From the NCBI GenBank assembly GCA_001414485.1, contig LLEY01000005.1, positions 248,001 to 312,000 of the forward strand: DNA of 64,000 bases, given 5' to 3'. This DNA is from Calycina herbarum (taxonomy: Eukaryota; Ascomycota; Leotiomycetes; Helotiales; Pezizellaceae). Every line of letters starts with the position of its first letter. The first letter of the stretch is position 1. The notes below the pieces were generated by a model. That model saw nothing but the letters and a program-made list of their open reading frames with translations. It had not been told where the DNA came from and searched no databases. Below are positions 22,784 through 33,236 of this stretch, piece after piece. Both the position numbers and the translations under genes were made by a program.

Positions 22784-24740
22784 TGCTTTAGAGTAGGGTA
22801 TAGACGAGGGTATTACTTTTAATACTAAGAAGTTAGAACTTATATACTTCTCTTATAAAAGGAAGTAAAAAGAGAGAGGTATTCGGCTCTCTTCTTCTAT
22901 TATAGTTAAAGAGAAGATAATAGAACCTATATAAGAGCTTAGGTAGCTTAGTATCTTCTTTAACCTCTGCCTTATGTTTTATAGCTATATTAAAAGAATA
23001 ACGAGTAAGGCTATACTTATAGCTAATACTCTTAAAGGAATAATAAATATAATAAGAGGCTTACTTTCTTATCTACTTAAGTAAGTTACTACTACTTCTA
23101 TTCTCTTAATCGCCTACTTTAGATATAAGACCTAGTACTCTAGTTAAATAAGAGAGGAAACAGGCTAAGTAGGCTCTATAAATAACTAGATTAGCTGCTA
23201 TTTAACTCTCTTAGATAGAGTAGTATTAAAGTATACTAGGATTATTCTTCTAGTTTATAAGACTACCTCTACCTTAGTACTCCTTATAGAATCTAGCCTC
23301 TTAGCTACTAAAATCGCTCTTATAGTAAAAAGCAGAGTATTTAAGGCTAGAACTCGCTAACTTGATTTAGCTTACCTACTTAAACAATGTATAAATAACC
23401 CTTACTTAAAAGCTAGGCTTATTTACTACTCTTTTAAACCTCTCTCTCTCTTAGAAGAAATCAACCTAATATAAGACCTCTTATAGAATAGAGGGTTTAA
23501 CCAGTAGGCCTGCCTTCTTAAGGTAGTAGGTCTAAGCCCTAGTAGTAATAAGGACTCTTATAAAGCTGAATTCCTTGAATTTCTTACCTCTGTCTCGCTT
23601 ATAGACCTAGTTATATTTACTAACAGCTCTTGCTTAGATAATAAAAGTACTAGTAGCAACGTATGTCTTATAAGAGGAGAGGTTATTCTAAATATAAGGC
23701 TCTTCCTCTTTAGCAAAACATTAGAGATATACGATATAGAAGCTAAAGCTGCCTTATATAGTCTAGAACTAGCCCTAGACTCCTCTTTCTAGGCCTCGGC
23801 TACGAAGTACTAGATTTGCTTTAACAACCTTAAAGCTATACTACAACTAACCTACTAGTCTTATAGCACGTTGTAAGAGACCTTTAATAAGATATATAGC
23901 TTTACTTAGCTATACCTAGAGAAGATTTAGATAAGGTAGTGCTCTAGTTATATAGAAATCCGTAGTAATAAAATAGCTAATAAAGCTATAAGAAAAGCGG
24001 CTTAAACACCCCCTTCTAGTTCCTCTCTACTCTATACTATTATACTTAAGAGAGAGGTTAAAGAGATAGAGATCAGGCTTATAAATCAGCTCTAGTAGAC
24101 AACGCTTCTAGATACTTATAAAAACCTAAGACTTACTTCCTAGCTTTTAAAACCTAAGACTCTCTAGCTACTAAGAGAGGTCCTAGCTCGGCTAATTATA
24201 GCTTAAACTAGATATAGAGACTTTATAATATATTACCTCTACTTCTTCTACTTTGATACGTTACTAGAATTAGGGAATTATAAGTATAAAAGAGTAAAAA
24301 CATAATTCTACCTACTCTACTATAGGCTAGCAAATAACAAAGACTTAAAGCTATTAGCTAAGGTAGAGAGAAACTCTTAACTTCTTTTTAGACCTAGCTA
24401 TAAGGAACTCTTTAGTAAGATCTACGCTAAAGCTAAGTTCTTTACGAAAATCTATTCTTTAAGATAGCTTAACTCTCTTTTCCTTTCTTTTCTCTTTACT
24501 TATATATCTCCTTTATCTTTTCTTAATTCTATAAACTAATTAAAGATAAGGGCTGTTTTAAAAGTGGAGCTTCTCTTTAAACTATCTCTTATAAATTAGC
24601 TTACTCGTTTACTATCCCTATAGCCTAGAGCACCCCCCTAGCGTTATTTGCTCTCTTTTAGGACACTTTTAGGATTTAGCCCACGTGAGCTATTCTCCGC
24701 TTAACGTTAAATAGAAATAAATAAATAAATAAATTAGAGT
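22784..24740 (+). mobile_element. LINE, 3' portion with RNase H domain and (AAAT)n tail
   Basis: The LINE frame resumes directly after gypsy-1: ALEQGIDEGITF and KKSELIYFS continue the RT region broken at 8096. Near 23.6 kb begins a retrotransposon RNase H: FTNSSCLDNKSTSSN (family FTDGS), then IYDIEAKAALYSLELAL, then an ICFNNLKA block and NKIANKA, covering the D-E-D residues with the first Asp now Asn. An RNase H at the end of ORF2 is usual in Tad/I-type LINEs of fungi. The element ends near 24,710-24,737 in a short AAAT/TAAA repeat, the usual non-LTR 3' tail. No poly(A) is seen. Confidence 0.75.
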
Positions 24741-25039
24741 AATTAAGTTAATTAATATTCTAAGGTATTTAAACGTATATAGTACTAGATAGATATATAA
24801 TATGCCGAGATAATAAAGAATTAAGTGAGAAATTTTCAAATAATCAATTTAGTTTAATGGATTTCAAAATTAAGTCGTCGATTGTTATCTCGGATCGCAA
24901 ATCTCAAATCGTGAATTTGTACCTTCCTTCTTCTCCCTTCCTCTCTTAGCCGCTAAAATCCTCTCTTTTGAGAACACAACTTACCCATACAAGCAAAAGT
25001 ACCAAGTTCTTACACCCGACTTATATTCTTCTTTCCAAA

Positions 25040-25541
25040 ATGCAGATTTCGACCTTAGTCCTTGCCTTACTACCAACTTTCACATTACCTACAACTGCTG
25101 GCCTTGTCTGTTATGCTATATGTCAAGCTGGGTGTGCAAGTTCTGTGATGACATGCCATTCAGCCGCTGGATACGCTCGGGACGGTTCAGGTGGTCTCAT
25201 TTTATCCCCTAGCGTTTTTGCATGCAATGCATCTTTCGGGAAATGTCAAGTACTTCAACTTTATTTGTCCACTTTGGATCGGACAAGAACATATAACAGA
25301 AGATACAAGTGGCTTCCTTGCTTTTCCGTTTAGTTTCGCTGTCAGTTTCCTCGGACGATTGGAAGGGGTTAGAAATATACGGTAAGAAAATTCATCAAGC
25401 CTGACCATGACAGTCCAATTCATGCGATGACCTTTGGCATTCACTCTTTCCTTTTCTCAGGCGTATTTTACCTGGCCTACAAAAGTTCTTTTATCCAAGA
25501 AGTTCATCACTTCAGCCTTTTTCCCTTCTACGGCATCCTGA
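25040..25541 (+). CDS. small secreted cysteine-rich protein (CYAxCQxGC family)
   Basis: The ATG at 25040 opens MQISTLVLALLPTFTLPTTA, a clear signal peptide. A mature part follows with CYAICQAGCASSVMTCHSAA and, further on, FACNASFGKCQ. This CxxxCxxxC, then CxxAAG, then ACNxxFGxCQ spacing is that of a widespread family of small fungal secreted proteins sometimes labelled zygote-specific Zys3-like; its function is unknown. After the CAA codon of FGKCQ there is a GTACTT donor (25250) and a CTCAG acceptor (25460), giving exons 25040-25249 and 25461-25541. Without the intron the frame ends at 25333. In the spliced model the last codons and the stop lie inside the MITE starting at 25531, so the original C-terminus was probably replaced. 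It is the first gene beyond the RIP block, a common place for effector-like genes. Confidence 0.5.
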
Positions 25542-26226
25542 ATGCACCAAAGGCCAAAAACGATTAAATCGCAAATCGTAAATCGTAAATCGTAAATCGG
25601 AAAGATAGAAGTTAAATTGTCTCTCTCTCTCTTACTATTCTTTACCTATAAAGCTAACTACTATCTTTAGAGCTTAGAAGGCATTATATAGGTAGCTGTA
25701 TATGTAGCTAGCTTTTTAAAAGAGCTTACTATTATATCTATTACTATCGTATCCTTACTATTGTATCCTTACCGTCGTATCCTCACTGTTGAATCGCTTC
25801 CTTCCTATTATTGACAACGGGAGGGAGGAGGAGAGGGGAGAGAAGAGAGAAGAAAAGGAGGTAGTTAAGGATAAACTCCCCTTACCCACGTTAGGAAAAA
25901 TATTCCCCTGAAATGTTTGCTCGCCCCTTTACTCTCTTACTCTCTCTTTCACTTATTTCTCTTTTAAAGTTACTACTTCTTATACATATATAAGAGAGAG
26001 GGAGAAGGGGAAAGAGGAATAGAGGGGAATAAGAGAGACTTAACTTGCTCTCTTTATATTAAGAGTGAGAGTATATAAGAGTAAGAAAGTAATAATTCGC
26101 GATTTACGCGAGCTTTAGATAATAATAATTGAGTTTTACTCTAGCTATAAATACTTAACTTTTGCGATTTACAATTTACGATTTACGATTTAGTTGTTTT
26201 TGGCCTTTGGTGCGTTCGGGATGCCG
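25531..26226. mobile_element. Stowaway-like MITE with heptamer-rich inverted ends
   Basis: Inverted ends of about 60 bp bound it. The left starts CGGCATCCTGAATGCACC; the right, reverse-complemented, starts CGGCATCCCGAACGCACC. Both continue through CAAAGGCCAAAAAC into tandem AAATCGT heptamers (about five on the left, four on the right). Differences are C/T or G/A only. TA lies on both sides (25529-25530, 26227-26228), as in Tc1/mariner-derived MITEs. The 696-bp interior is AT-rich and AG-rich with no coding potential. The left end overlaps the tail of the small secreted protein gene. Confidence 0.85.
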
Positions 26227-26228
26227 TA

Positions 26229-27521
26229 CCTTCGGGGTCGTTGCCTTCGGCGATTCTCTTTCTTGGTAGCCGAAAATTTCATAAGGGCTTTTACTATTAC
26301 TTTTTATAATAACTTTCTTTTATTCTTATATTCTTGTTCTCTTTCTTGTGAATACCTGCTCTCTATTTCAAGTAAAATTTGAGAGAGGAAAGAAAAGAAG
26401 AAGAAAACAGTGTTGAAGTACGGAATATTGTTTGCTTTCTCGCTTAAATTAAGGTGATGTAGCTAACTACCTGGCCTTCTCTTCTCGACATCTTTTTTAA
26501 GTTATCAAGTAACCGGAAGTACGATAGCCAGGTTAAGTTTGGATGTAACAGTGTGGATGCGAGGATACGTTGAAAGAGATAGAGAGAGAGAGATAGGCGG
26601 AGAGAGTGAGGGTAGAGAGCGGGGGGGGGAAAGTAGTGCTTAGCGGGAGTATATAGCAAACCTTTCACCCGAAACCGCCCAACTTCTTTTCTTCTAGCTT
26701 TCTCTTCTAACAGTAAAAAAGTGGTTAACATAGACTGTTTAACTACTAGAGAAAGGCAACTTAGGTTGCTATATATAAGAGAACCTCGAAGAAGCAAGGA
26801 TAGCGAATCTCTCTCTCCCCCTCTCTAAATACTTATCTAGAGTTATAATCTAAGGTTTGTCATTTGCAATATAGAATCAGAATACCGTACGATTTACAGC
26901 AAAAGCTAGTGTATATCTAAACAGACTTGGCAAACCCCATAATTGAAGAATACCATATCACATTATATATCTCCGTCATTCAATTCATTATTGTGCCCCC
27001 CTCCTCCTGTCTAGTAAGCAGCAATAGCGTCCTCAATAGGATAGTGGAAGATATTGAAATGAGCAGATTCGTGCAAACTTTTCAAGACCCAAAGCTTGCT
27101 TTAATCTCGACAATTGACTTCCAATTGGCTTAAATACTTTGAACCTCTCCTATTTTATTGATCAAATCTAATCAAAGTTAGGTACTGCACAGATCCATAA
27201 AAACACGCACCAATCAAGATTCATTGATCCTTCATTGTAAGGCAAAACACAAGCTATATTTCTCTACCTCCTAAGCTCGCGGCAATGAACACTGTAGCAA
27301 GCTTAGTTTACAAGTCAACGCCACCACATTAAATTACCAGAACTAAACTCCAAGTTCTCCCCTGACCATGCCACCTATCCCGTTTCCTCATTTCAGAAAC
27401 CGAAGCTCCCACGTATCCCATAATCTCACAGTCCCCAACTGAGCAAAAACAACAACCAATCCAACATTGATCCCTCCTATCTTCCCCCCCCCCCCTCCTT
27501 TCTTGTCAATCCCCCTTCATC
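26229..27521. other. intergenic, low-complexity; no supported gene
   Basis: This stretch contains AG-rich runs, a GA microsatellite (near 26570-26593), a run of about nine G near 26620 and a run of about eleven C near 27485. Several 60-117-codon open frames exist, but they follow the low-complexity composition, have no recognisable motif and are not supported. Confidence 0.5.
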
Positions 27522-27737
27522 TCAACCCTTCTCACTTCCATAACTTCCAACTCCCTTTCCACTTTCCTTCCCCTTTGCGTTCCTATTTCCTTTCTCAACA
27601 CCAGAACTCGGTTCTAGGAACCCTCCATAGTTGGGAATAGCTCTGGTGATATGGTAGTATTCACATTGCTTATTACTACAAAGCTTCTTTCCACGTTTGC
27701 AAGTGCAGGAGAAGTTTCCGCAGGCAGGGCAGTCCAT
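27522..27737 (-). CDS. small cysteine-rich hypothetical protein (71 aa)
   Basis: This single-exon frame starts MDCPACGNFSCTCKRGKKLC. The Cys spacing is C-x2-C-x4-C-x-C-x6-C-x4-C within the first 26 residues, followed by EYYHITRAIPNYGGFLEP and a Gly/Lys/Ser-rich tail. The clustered Cys suggest a small metal-binding fold; no signal peptide is seen. Upstream on the minus strand a consensus TATAAATA (28003-28010) would place transcription start about 235 bp before the ATG, which supports a real gene. I do not recognise a characterised family. The alternative is a chance ORF, but Cys order and promoter make that less likely. Confidence 0.5.
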   Translation of the reverse strand: MDCPACGNFSCTCKRGKKLCSNKQCEYYHITRAIPNYGGFLEPSSGVEKGNRNAKGKESGKGVGSYGSEKG

Positions 27738-28002
27738 TCTGTGGCTTGCTGATGATGATCTAGTGTTTCTAGTGTCTTTGGTACTTGTTGCTTGTTGCTC
27801 TGTAAGACTGTGGCGTCGAGCAGGAAGCTGGTGACGTTTTGAAGTCTTGAGTGGTGAAGTGTCTTGCTTCGCCTTGTTTATTTAGCGCCGAGTTGGAGTT
27901 TTGGAATAGTGGAGGAGTGGATGTAGTGTCTTGGGGGAGCTGTTGTCGAGAGTGTGAGGTTGAGAGAATGACTTCCTTCTTTTATCCGAAGAAAGACGGG
28001 GG

Positions 28003-28010
28003 TATTTATA
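28003..28010 (-). promoter_or_regulatory. TATA box-like element upstream of the 27522-27737 ORF
   Basis: TATAAATA on the minus strand, 266 bp before the ATG at 27737. A start site about 30 bp downstream would give a leader of roughly 235 nt. Inferred from sequence only. Confidence 0.4.
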
Positions 28011-28770
28011 TTTTTCCACTGGAATAAATTGTTCTTGTTTTGCAATTCATCAAACACATTTGTCAGCTCATTTCAGCAGTGAAGTGCTATCTACAAGAAG
28101 GAAGAGGGGTACAATCTTGGAGTGAATGGCTGTATCTATCCAAATAGGCTAAACTCATCCTCATCACAAGTGGAATTTTCCCTTCAAGTTAACAAACCAA
28201 TGAAGTATCGTTCTTCCAGAGAAAAGATGGTCTCCACGGGGTGGAGCATAGGGATCACATAGTGTAGTAAGCGGAAGGAGATATGCTCATGAGATATAAT
28301 TTCACTTCTCTCTTAGGTGATGAGTTTGAGCATTTTACTGTTAATGTTTCGTACCAAAGCGCTCGCTATAAGAAGTCTATTATGATATATTTACCAGTGG
28401 TCCTCTATTATTAGTGATTGGTAGGGTTGGCTGAGCTTGTAAGTTGACGGAATCGCCAAGATAAATCTGCTAATTGTTCCCTCTATAAAAATAGAAGACG
28501 ATCCTCCCTATTTCCGTTTAAGTCCATCGACACCCATTCGGCATTTCACCTCCCTCGCTATCGCAACCGTTGAACTGAAACGGAATTAAAAAACGTGTGA
28601 TAGAATCCTCTATTGGAGTCCCCTATGTACAGTCTGAAAACTGCTATAAACATCACCTCTCTATCCCATAAAACTCTATAAAATAAAAAACCCATCCAAC
28701 GCTAACAACATGCATATCCAAGGTTCCTTCCCATGCTTATCTATCTATTTTGTACACCCCTTATCCACGC
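28011..28770. other. intergenic region, no gene seen
   Basis: About 760 bp of mixed composition between the TATA-like element and the 3' end of the UbiB-family gene. The longest frame overlapping it (from 28750) runs antisense to that gene and is a shadow. Confidence 0.5.
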
Positions 28771-30614
28771 TTACACAGCCCCAACAACCCTCTTGACACT
28801 CAACCAAAGCTCAAAAATCTCCAACTTAACCTCCACCCTAAAATAGCCCAACCAAGCCCCCAAAAGCCCAAGCATATTCCTAGGCAAAAGCAAACTCCCA
28901 CTAGCCCTCAACTCCTCAACCTGCTCCTCAAAAACAGTCCTCGAACAATACCTCGCCAAAATCAAAAACGTCCTCACAGGTCCCTGTCTCGTCTGTAAAT
29001 TCTCATCAAGACTCCGTGTAAGATCGTTTGTTTTGAGGATAAGTAAGATGATGCTAGGAACCTGTCCCAGCATCTGGACAAGTTGCTGCAACATCCCCTC
29101 ACCCAGAGCATCATTGATATTTTTCTTCTCCGCTTCGGAGCGTTCAAGAGCGATAGAGGATTTCACAATTGTGAAATCGCGGCCGGTGATGGCGGAGGCG
29201 AAGAGGGGGAATTGTTCATCGTTTATGCCGGCTACTTCTTTGGCGTATTTTCGCATTCGGGGTTCGTCGGCATCGATGACTGCGAGCCATAATTTGGCGT
29301 AGGAGCGACGGAGATCTTGTGGGATGTCACGGTACAGGCCATGGTCGTAGAGAATAATGTCGAAATTGGCGCCTCTTCTTTGGTTGTTTTTGCGGATTGC
29401 GATGTTGCCTCCGTGAGGATCGCAATGAAGTGGTGCGTCGGTGCCGAAAATCATTTCGTTGAATATACGGGCTAGAGCTGCGGAGACTTCATCTCGATCG
29501 ATGCCATTGGCGTCTAGGAATTCGAGGTCGTCGGGTCGGTGGCCTGATACGTTTTCCATTACGAGGATTCGTTTCTTGGACCAGAGGACGTTTGGGATGA
29601 TAAGAGGTAGCTCGGAGATGTGAGAGAAGTATTCCTTCGCCCTCATAGCATTCTGCCCTTCTCGAACGAAATCCAGCTCTTGCGGTAATGAGTATTCCAT
29701 CTCTGAAGCCAACCATTCCAAATCGTATTCGGGAAACCACTTTTTCAGGGTCGAAAATGTAAACCGTGTAAGAGCCAAATCCAAATCCGCCCACTCAGCC
29801 AAGTTAGGGTGTTGAACCTTCACAGCAACCTTCTGTCCACTCTCCTTGATTGTCGCAAGATGTACTTGGGCTAATGAAGCAGCTCCTATCGGTTCTGGTG
29901 CGAACTCCGAAAAGTAATCTAAGATCTGCTCCCCCGTGTCTTTCAAAAACATAGCCTCTATTGATTCCAGAGACGAAACGGGGCATTTGTCTTGTAGGGG
30001 TATGAAAGTCGTAGTCCACTCAAGAGGAAGGAGGTAATTCATTGCACTCTGTAAACCAATTAGCTTGTGTCCATTTCCTCTGTCCTCATCCCACCTACCA
30101 GATGTTGCCCAAGTTTTATGAATATACTCCCATTCTTCTCCAAAACCCTCAAGGTCCTATCCGCACACCTCTGATGACAAGCCTTCAACGTACTATTCCG
30201 AGCCTCTTCATTGTCCGTTTTCTCATTCTGGTTCAAGGTAACTCGATAACTATTCGCCACAATTAGTCCAACAGCCCCCCCAAAGCACAAGACTAGCAGC
30301 TTCCGAACTTACTCATTTATACACAGAGCCAGCGTACTAGCCACTCTCCCCGTCCTCTCCATTGCCTGGTATCCATGCTTCACTTGATCCTGATACGTAA
30401 CAGCAGTAACCCCCACAAGCCCAGCCGTCCCAGCAGCAGCCATCAACACCCTCCCCTTCCTCTTAGGCCTCGTAGCGCCCTCATATGTGTAATTTCCACC
30501 CGTAGAATAGCCTCTGAATGGCTTATGTCCCTTTCCCTGCAATGTGCATCGTCTACAAGTCCAAGGCGCAAGACTTGATCGCGTGAAAGTGGATGCCAAG
30601 CTAAACCCCTTCAT
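28771..30614 (-). CDS. mitochondrial UbiB/ABC1-family kinase-like protein (Mcp2/Cqd2/ADCK1 type)
   Basis: Three exons: 30614-30313, 30249-30099, 30048-28771, giving 576 aa. Donors GTAAGT and GTAGGT and acceptors TAG and CAG keep frame. The N-terminus is basic and Ser/Thr-rich (MKGFSLASTFTRSS), a likely mitochondrial presequence, followed by a hydrophobic segment (VLMAAAGTAGLVGVTAV). UbiB hallmarks occur in order: KLGQHLSAMNYLLP (the KxGQ motif, rebuilt across intron 2), IGAASLAQVHLAT (Ala-rich loop), VAVKVQHP (Lys of the N-lobe), LHCDPHGGN (catalytic loop) and YDHGLY (in place of DFG). The YLLP sequence after KxGQ fits the ADCK1/Mcp2 branch rather than Coq8. Yeast Cqd2/Mcp2 helps distribute coenzyme Q and lipids from the inner membrane. 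The gene is divergent from a small membrane protein gene 346 bp away. Confidence 0.9.
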
Positions 30615-30960
30615 GATGACCTATTTCCCCCAATTCCAAGACGGCATATGTTTTCCAGACCAGTGACAGGCTTATAATAGCATTTCGACCGATTTGAGGT
30701 GTTCTTTGGTGTTTGGGGTTGTATCTGGATTGGGGCGAATGAAATGTGTCGAGGCGACCTTCTAAAAAAGTTGCCGATGTCATAGGCTAGCATGTTGAGG
30801 GCCGAATGATCCCTGTCAAATCGCATGTTCACTGCATCCAGTTTAATGAGCTCACTCTGCTTCAAAGAGGATCACGCACGAAGCTTCGTACAACAACCAA
30901 CTACAACCAAAAAAGTACCATGTAAAATAACTTCCACTATTCCATTACAAAATCAACATC
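30615..30960. promoter_or_regulatory. bidirectional promoter region (346 bp)
   Basis: It lies between the ATG of the UbiB-family gene (minus) and that of the small membrane protein gene (plus). No TATA box is obvious. The head-to-head arrangement implies shared control; individual sites are not resolved. Confidence 0.5.
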
Positions 30961-31383
30961 ATGGCAGAACCAAAACCCAAATTCAACCTCACAGGCCGAG
31001 TATTTCTCCCCCTCCGCACCTCAACCCCTCCTCCCACTCCGTTTGAACGACCAGCCCCAAATATATACTAACAAGCGAACCAGAAAGTCACAGCCCCAAT
31101 AGCCGCCTTCACAATGGCAATCCTCCTCTTCACTTACACACGAACCTCAATCCAAGCCGCAAAACGCAACGCCCAAGCGCACCGCGAGGCCGACGGGGGC
31201 CAAATCAACTGGCACAACGAATCGCTCCGTAGACACGGAAAATTAGAGCCTCCTGTTGAACAGAATACCGTGACGCAGATTGTGGGATTAGCAAAGGAGA
31301 AGGATGTTGGTGGGAAGGGCGGGGGAGAGACCGAGGCGGAGAGAATTATTAGGGAGAAAGTTGCTGGGAAAGGACGGAATTGA
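30961..31383 (+). CDS. small conserved membrane protein of unknown function (112 aa)
   Basis: Two exons, 30961-30999 and 31084-31383. The intron has a weak GTATTT donor but a good TACTAAC branch site at 31066-31072 and a CAG acceptor. The protein opens MAEPKPKFNLTGR, then KVTAPIAAFTMAILLFTYT forms one membrane span, then RTSIQAAKRNAQAHREADGG and a WHNESLRRHG block. The C-terminal part is charged and Gly-rich. A single span followed by a highly basic Arg/His-rich segment suggests a small mitochondrial or ER membrane protein, but I do not recognise a named family. Translation from the exon 2 ATG (31114) alone would give 89 aa. The spliced start is preferred because it begins in a good context and uses the branch site. 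Confidence 0.65.
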
Positions 31384-31972
31384 TGATGAAAGAGCTGGGG
31401 GTAGATAGCTGGGGTTTGTGTGAATAGAGAAGGTGCGATGGGATTTGAGAATTGATTATAGCAATGGGCACGGGAAAGGCAATTCTGGTACGGGAGAGCC
31501 ATGGCGTTTAAGGTGCAACTTTGGTCCCGGAAAATCTGGTATACATACCAAAACATGTATTGCATTTCAATAAGTAAACACAACACAACACAAGCACTCG
31601 ACTCAGGAAACAAAACATTAAAAAACTGTAAAAATTGGAGGAACGAATGCCAAAACAATGGCGCCTCTCCCATCTATGCTACAAAACCCCCAAATCAGAC
31701 GGGGCTTAAAGGTATTCGAGATATTCACGCTGTGCTATTCTCCCATAACAGCCCCACAACCCAACCCAAATGCATTTGAAAACTTGAGTTGCCCTGCTTT
31801 CCCAAGTTGTTGTGTCCAGTATAGCATGCTGAATCAAAACGAAAAAAAAATACCAGAATGCACTTGTGCCTCCCTACCATCTTTTGGTCAAAACCCCGAA
31901 GACAAAAAGACGTGTGCCGCTTTCTTGAGTCTATACAACCATACAACCCCATATGTACTTTCCCCTTAGCCC

Positions 31973-33236
31973 TTACAAATCCCCCTCACATTTGTGGATG
32001 CCCTCCATCTTGGCATGGTTGAGATAGCTCACCACATACTCATAGGTAACCATCGTTGTAGTAGCTGCTGGTACCGCACGCATCATATTAGTCCCCATAC
32101 CAGCGTAAAAAGCCCTCCATCCTTCCTCCTTGAAGATGGTCCTGGCAGTGGTGACAATTCCTCTGTATCGTGGCAGGACCGCTGTGGCTTTCGCTATCAT
32201 CGAAGGTTTGTATTCGCCTCCTTCGAGACCACCTCGGAATGCAGCATATTCTGTAGAAGCGGCAGGCATCGATCGTTGTTGTGTTTGTAATCGAGTTCGT
32301 ATGACTTCATGAGGATAAGTTGCAGAACTGGCCATGATTTTGCTGAGTACACTTGCTGACAGAATCCCAACAACGTGATTGTCTTCACCCTCCACAGACT
32401 CGCCCATTCCTTGGCCTGTGAACCTTCTCTTCAGGATTTCATAAACGGGGAACTGTACCGCAACGTGTGTCAATCCCAAAAGTGCTGGTGTAAGACCCGA
32501 GTAAAATGAAAGAACCCCTTCTGTTCTGTACATCTTCTTAGCCGCATCGAATGTTGATCTATAGTGCCATGGCGGTCGTGCGTCATTTGATGTAGATTTC
32601 CTACTAACTTGTGACATCAGTCGAGTTTTGATTACCCATATCGGATTGGTGACCATTGTTGAAGAAGCTCCAGCGACAATCGATGAACAAAAATTGATCA
32701 TGTTCACGCTTTCTACTACCGAAAATCAGCCAGATGTCTCATGCCTCAAAGGATTTCCCAATCATACTATTGTGCTGCGAGAAGAAATCTTTCGATTTTC
32801 CATAAACCGTAAACCACACTGCCCATGTTGGCAAATAACCCAGTATAATCGGACCCAATCCTCTGTACATCCCCTTCAGTCCTTCTTCTCGCCAGATGAC
32901 TCGGGCTGTTCCCACCATACCACTGTATCTCGCACTAGTCGTGACAGGAGCCGTTGCTCCCTGGGCCGCTCTAAAGCCTCCTTGTGCCTGTAATTTTGTT
33001 TTGATAACATCCAATGGGCAAGTAACCACCCCCGATGTAAATCCTCCTGCCGCTCCGGCCAATGCACGGAAACTCGAATCCCCTCTCCCCATCGCAAATC
33101 TCTCTATCAACGTAACCTGCCCATGGCTATCGGCAATGCTTGGCGGCAAGCTGGCAAAGCTGGTGCCCGAAGTCGAATGAGCCGATGCAAAGTCCTCGGA
33201 TCCGGGGGATGATGGCGTGCTGCGTTCATGCGACAT
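31973..33236 (-). CDS. YIA6: mitochondrial carrier (SLC25), NAD+ transporter Yia6/Ndt1-like
   Basis: Two exons, 33236-32768 and 32712-31973, joined by a GTATGA donor and a TAG acceptor, encode 402 aa. Three carrier repeats each hold a signature: CPLDVIKTKLQAQGG (first), NPIWVIKTRLM (second) and YPHEVIRTRLQTQ (third). The PIWVxKTR second signature and the QAQG after the first are features of the NAD/pyrimidine nucleotide branch; the first-repeat sequence resembles yeast Yia6 more than Rim2. The protein would bring NAD+ into the mitochondrial matrix. A Ser/Thr-rich N-terminal extension of about 55 residues precedes the first span. Substrate assignment is by family resemblance only; FAD or pyrimidine nucleotide transport remains possible. 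Confidence 0.85.

Larger units (their letters stand above)
1..24750. other. AT-rich, RIP-degraded transposon block
   Basis: TA dinucleotides and TAG/TAA triplets saturate all frames, while CA and TG are visibly scarce. That is the pattern repeat-induced point mutation leaves in ascomycetes. Only two short open frames survive in 24.7 kb, and one of them is a retrotransposon gag fragment. Recognisable protein motifs appear only when stops are read through: DDE transposase, reverse transcriptase, RNase H, integrase, chromodomain. The block ends abruptly at the 3' tail of a LINE near 24.74 kb, after which normal coding sequence begins. RIP as the cause is inferred from the transition-only differences between repeat copies inside the block. 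Confidence 0.9.

Noticed and set aside
24968..25039. Upstream start of the small secreted protein (extra 24 codons)
   Set aside because: The extension starts at a non-ATG codon, and the internal ATG at 25040 gives a perfect signal peptide.
26444..26797. 117-codon minus-strand frame
   Set aside because: Composition follows GA/CT low-complexity DNA (runs such as LRLSLSLYLF). There is no domain, and it lies beside a MITE.
31134..31673. 179-codon minus-strand frame with hydrophobic content
   Set aside because: It is antisense to the small membrane protein gene at 30961-31383 and its 3' UTR; the sense gene has splice signals and better codon character.
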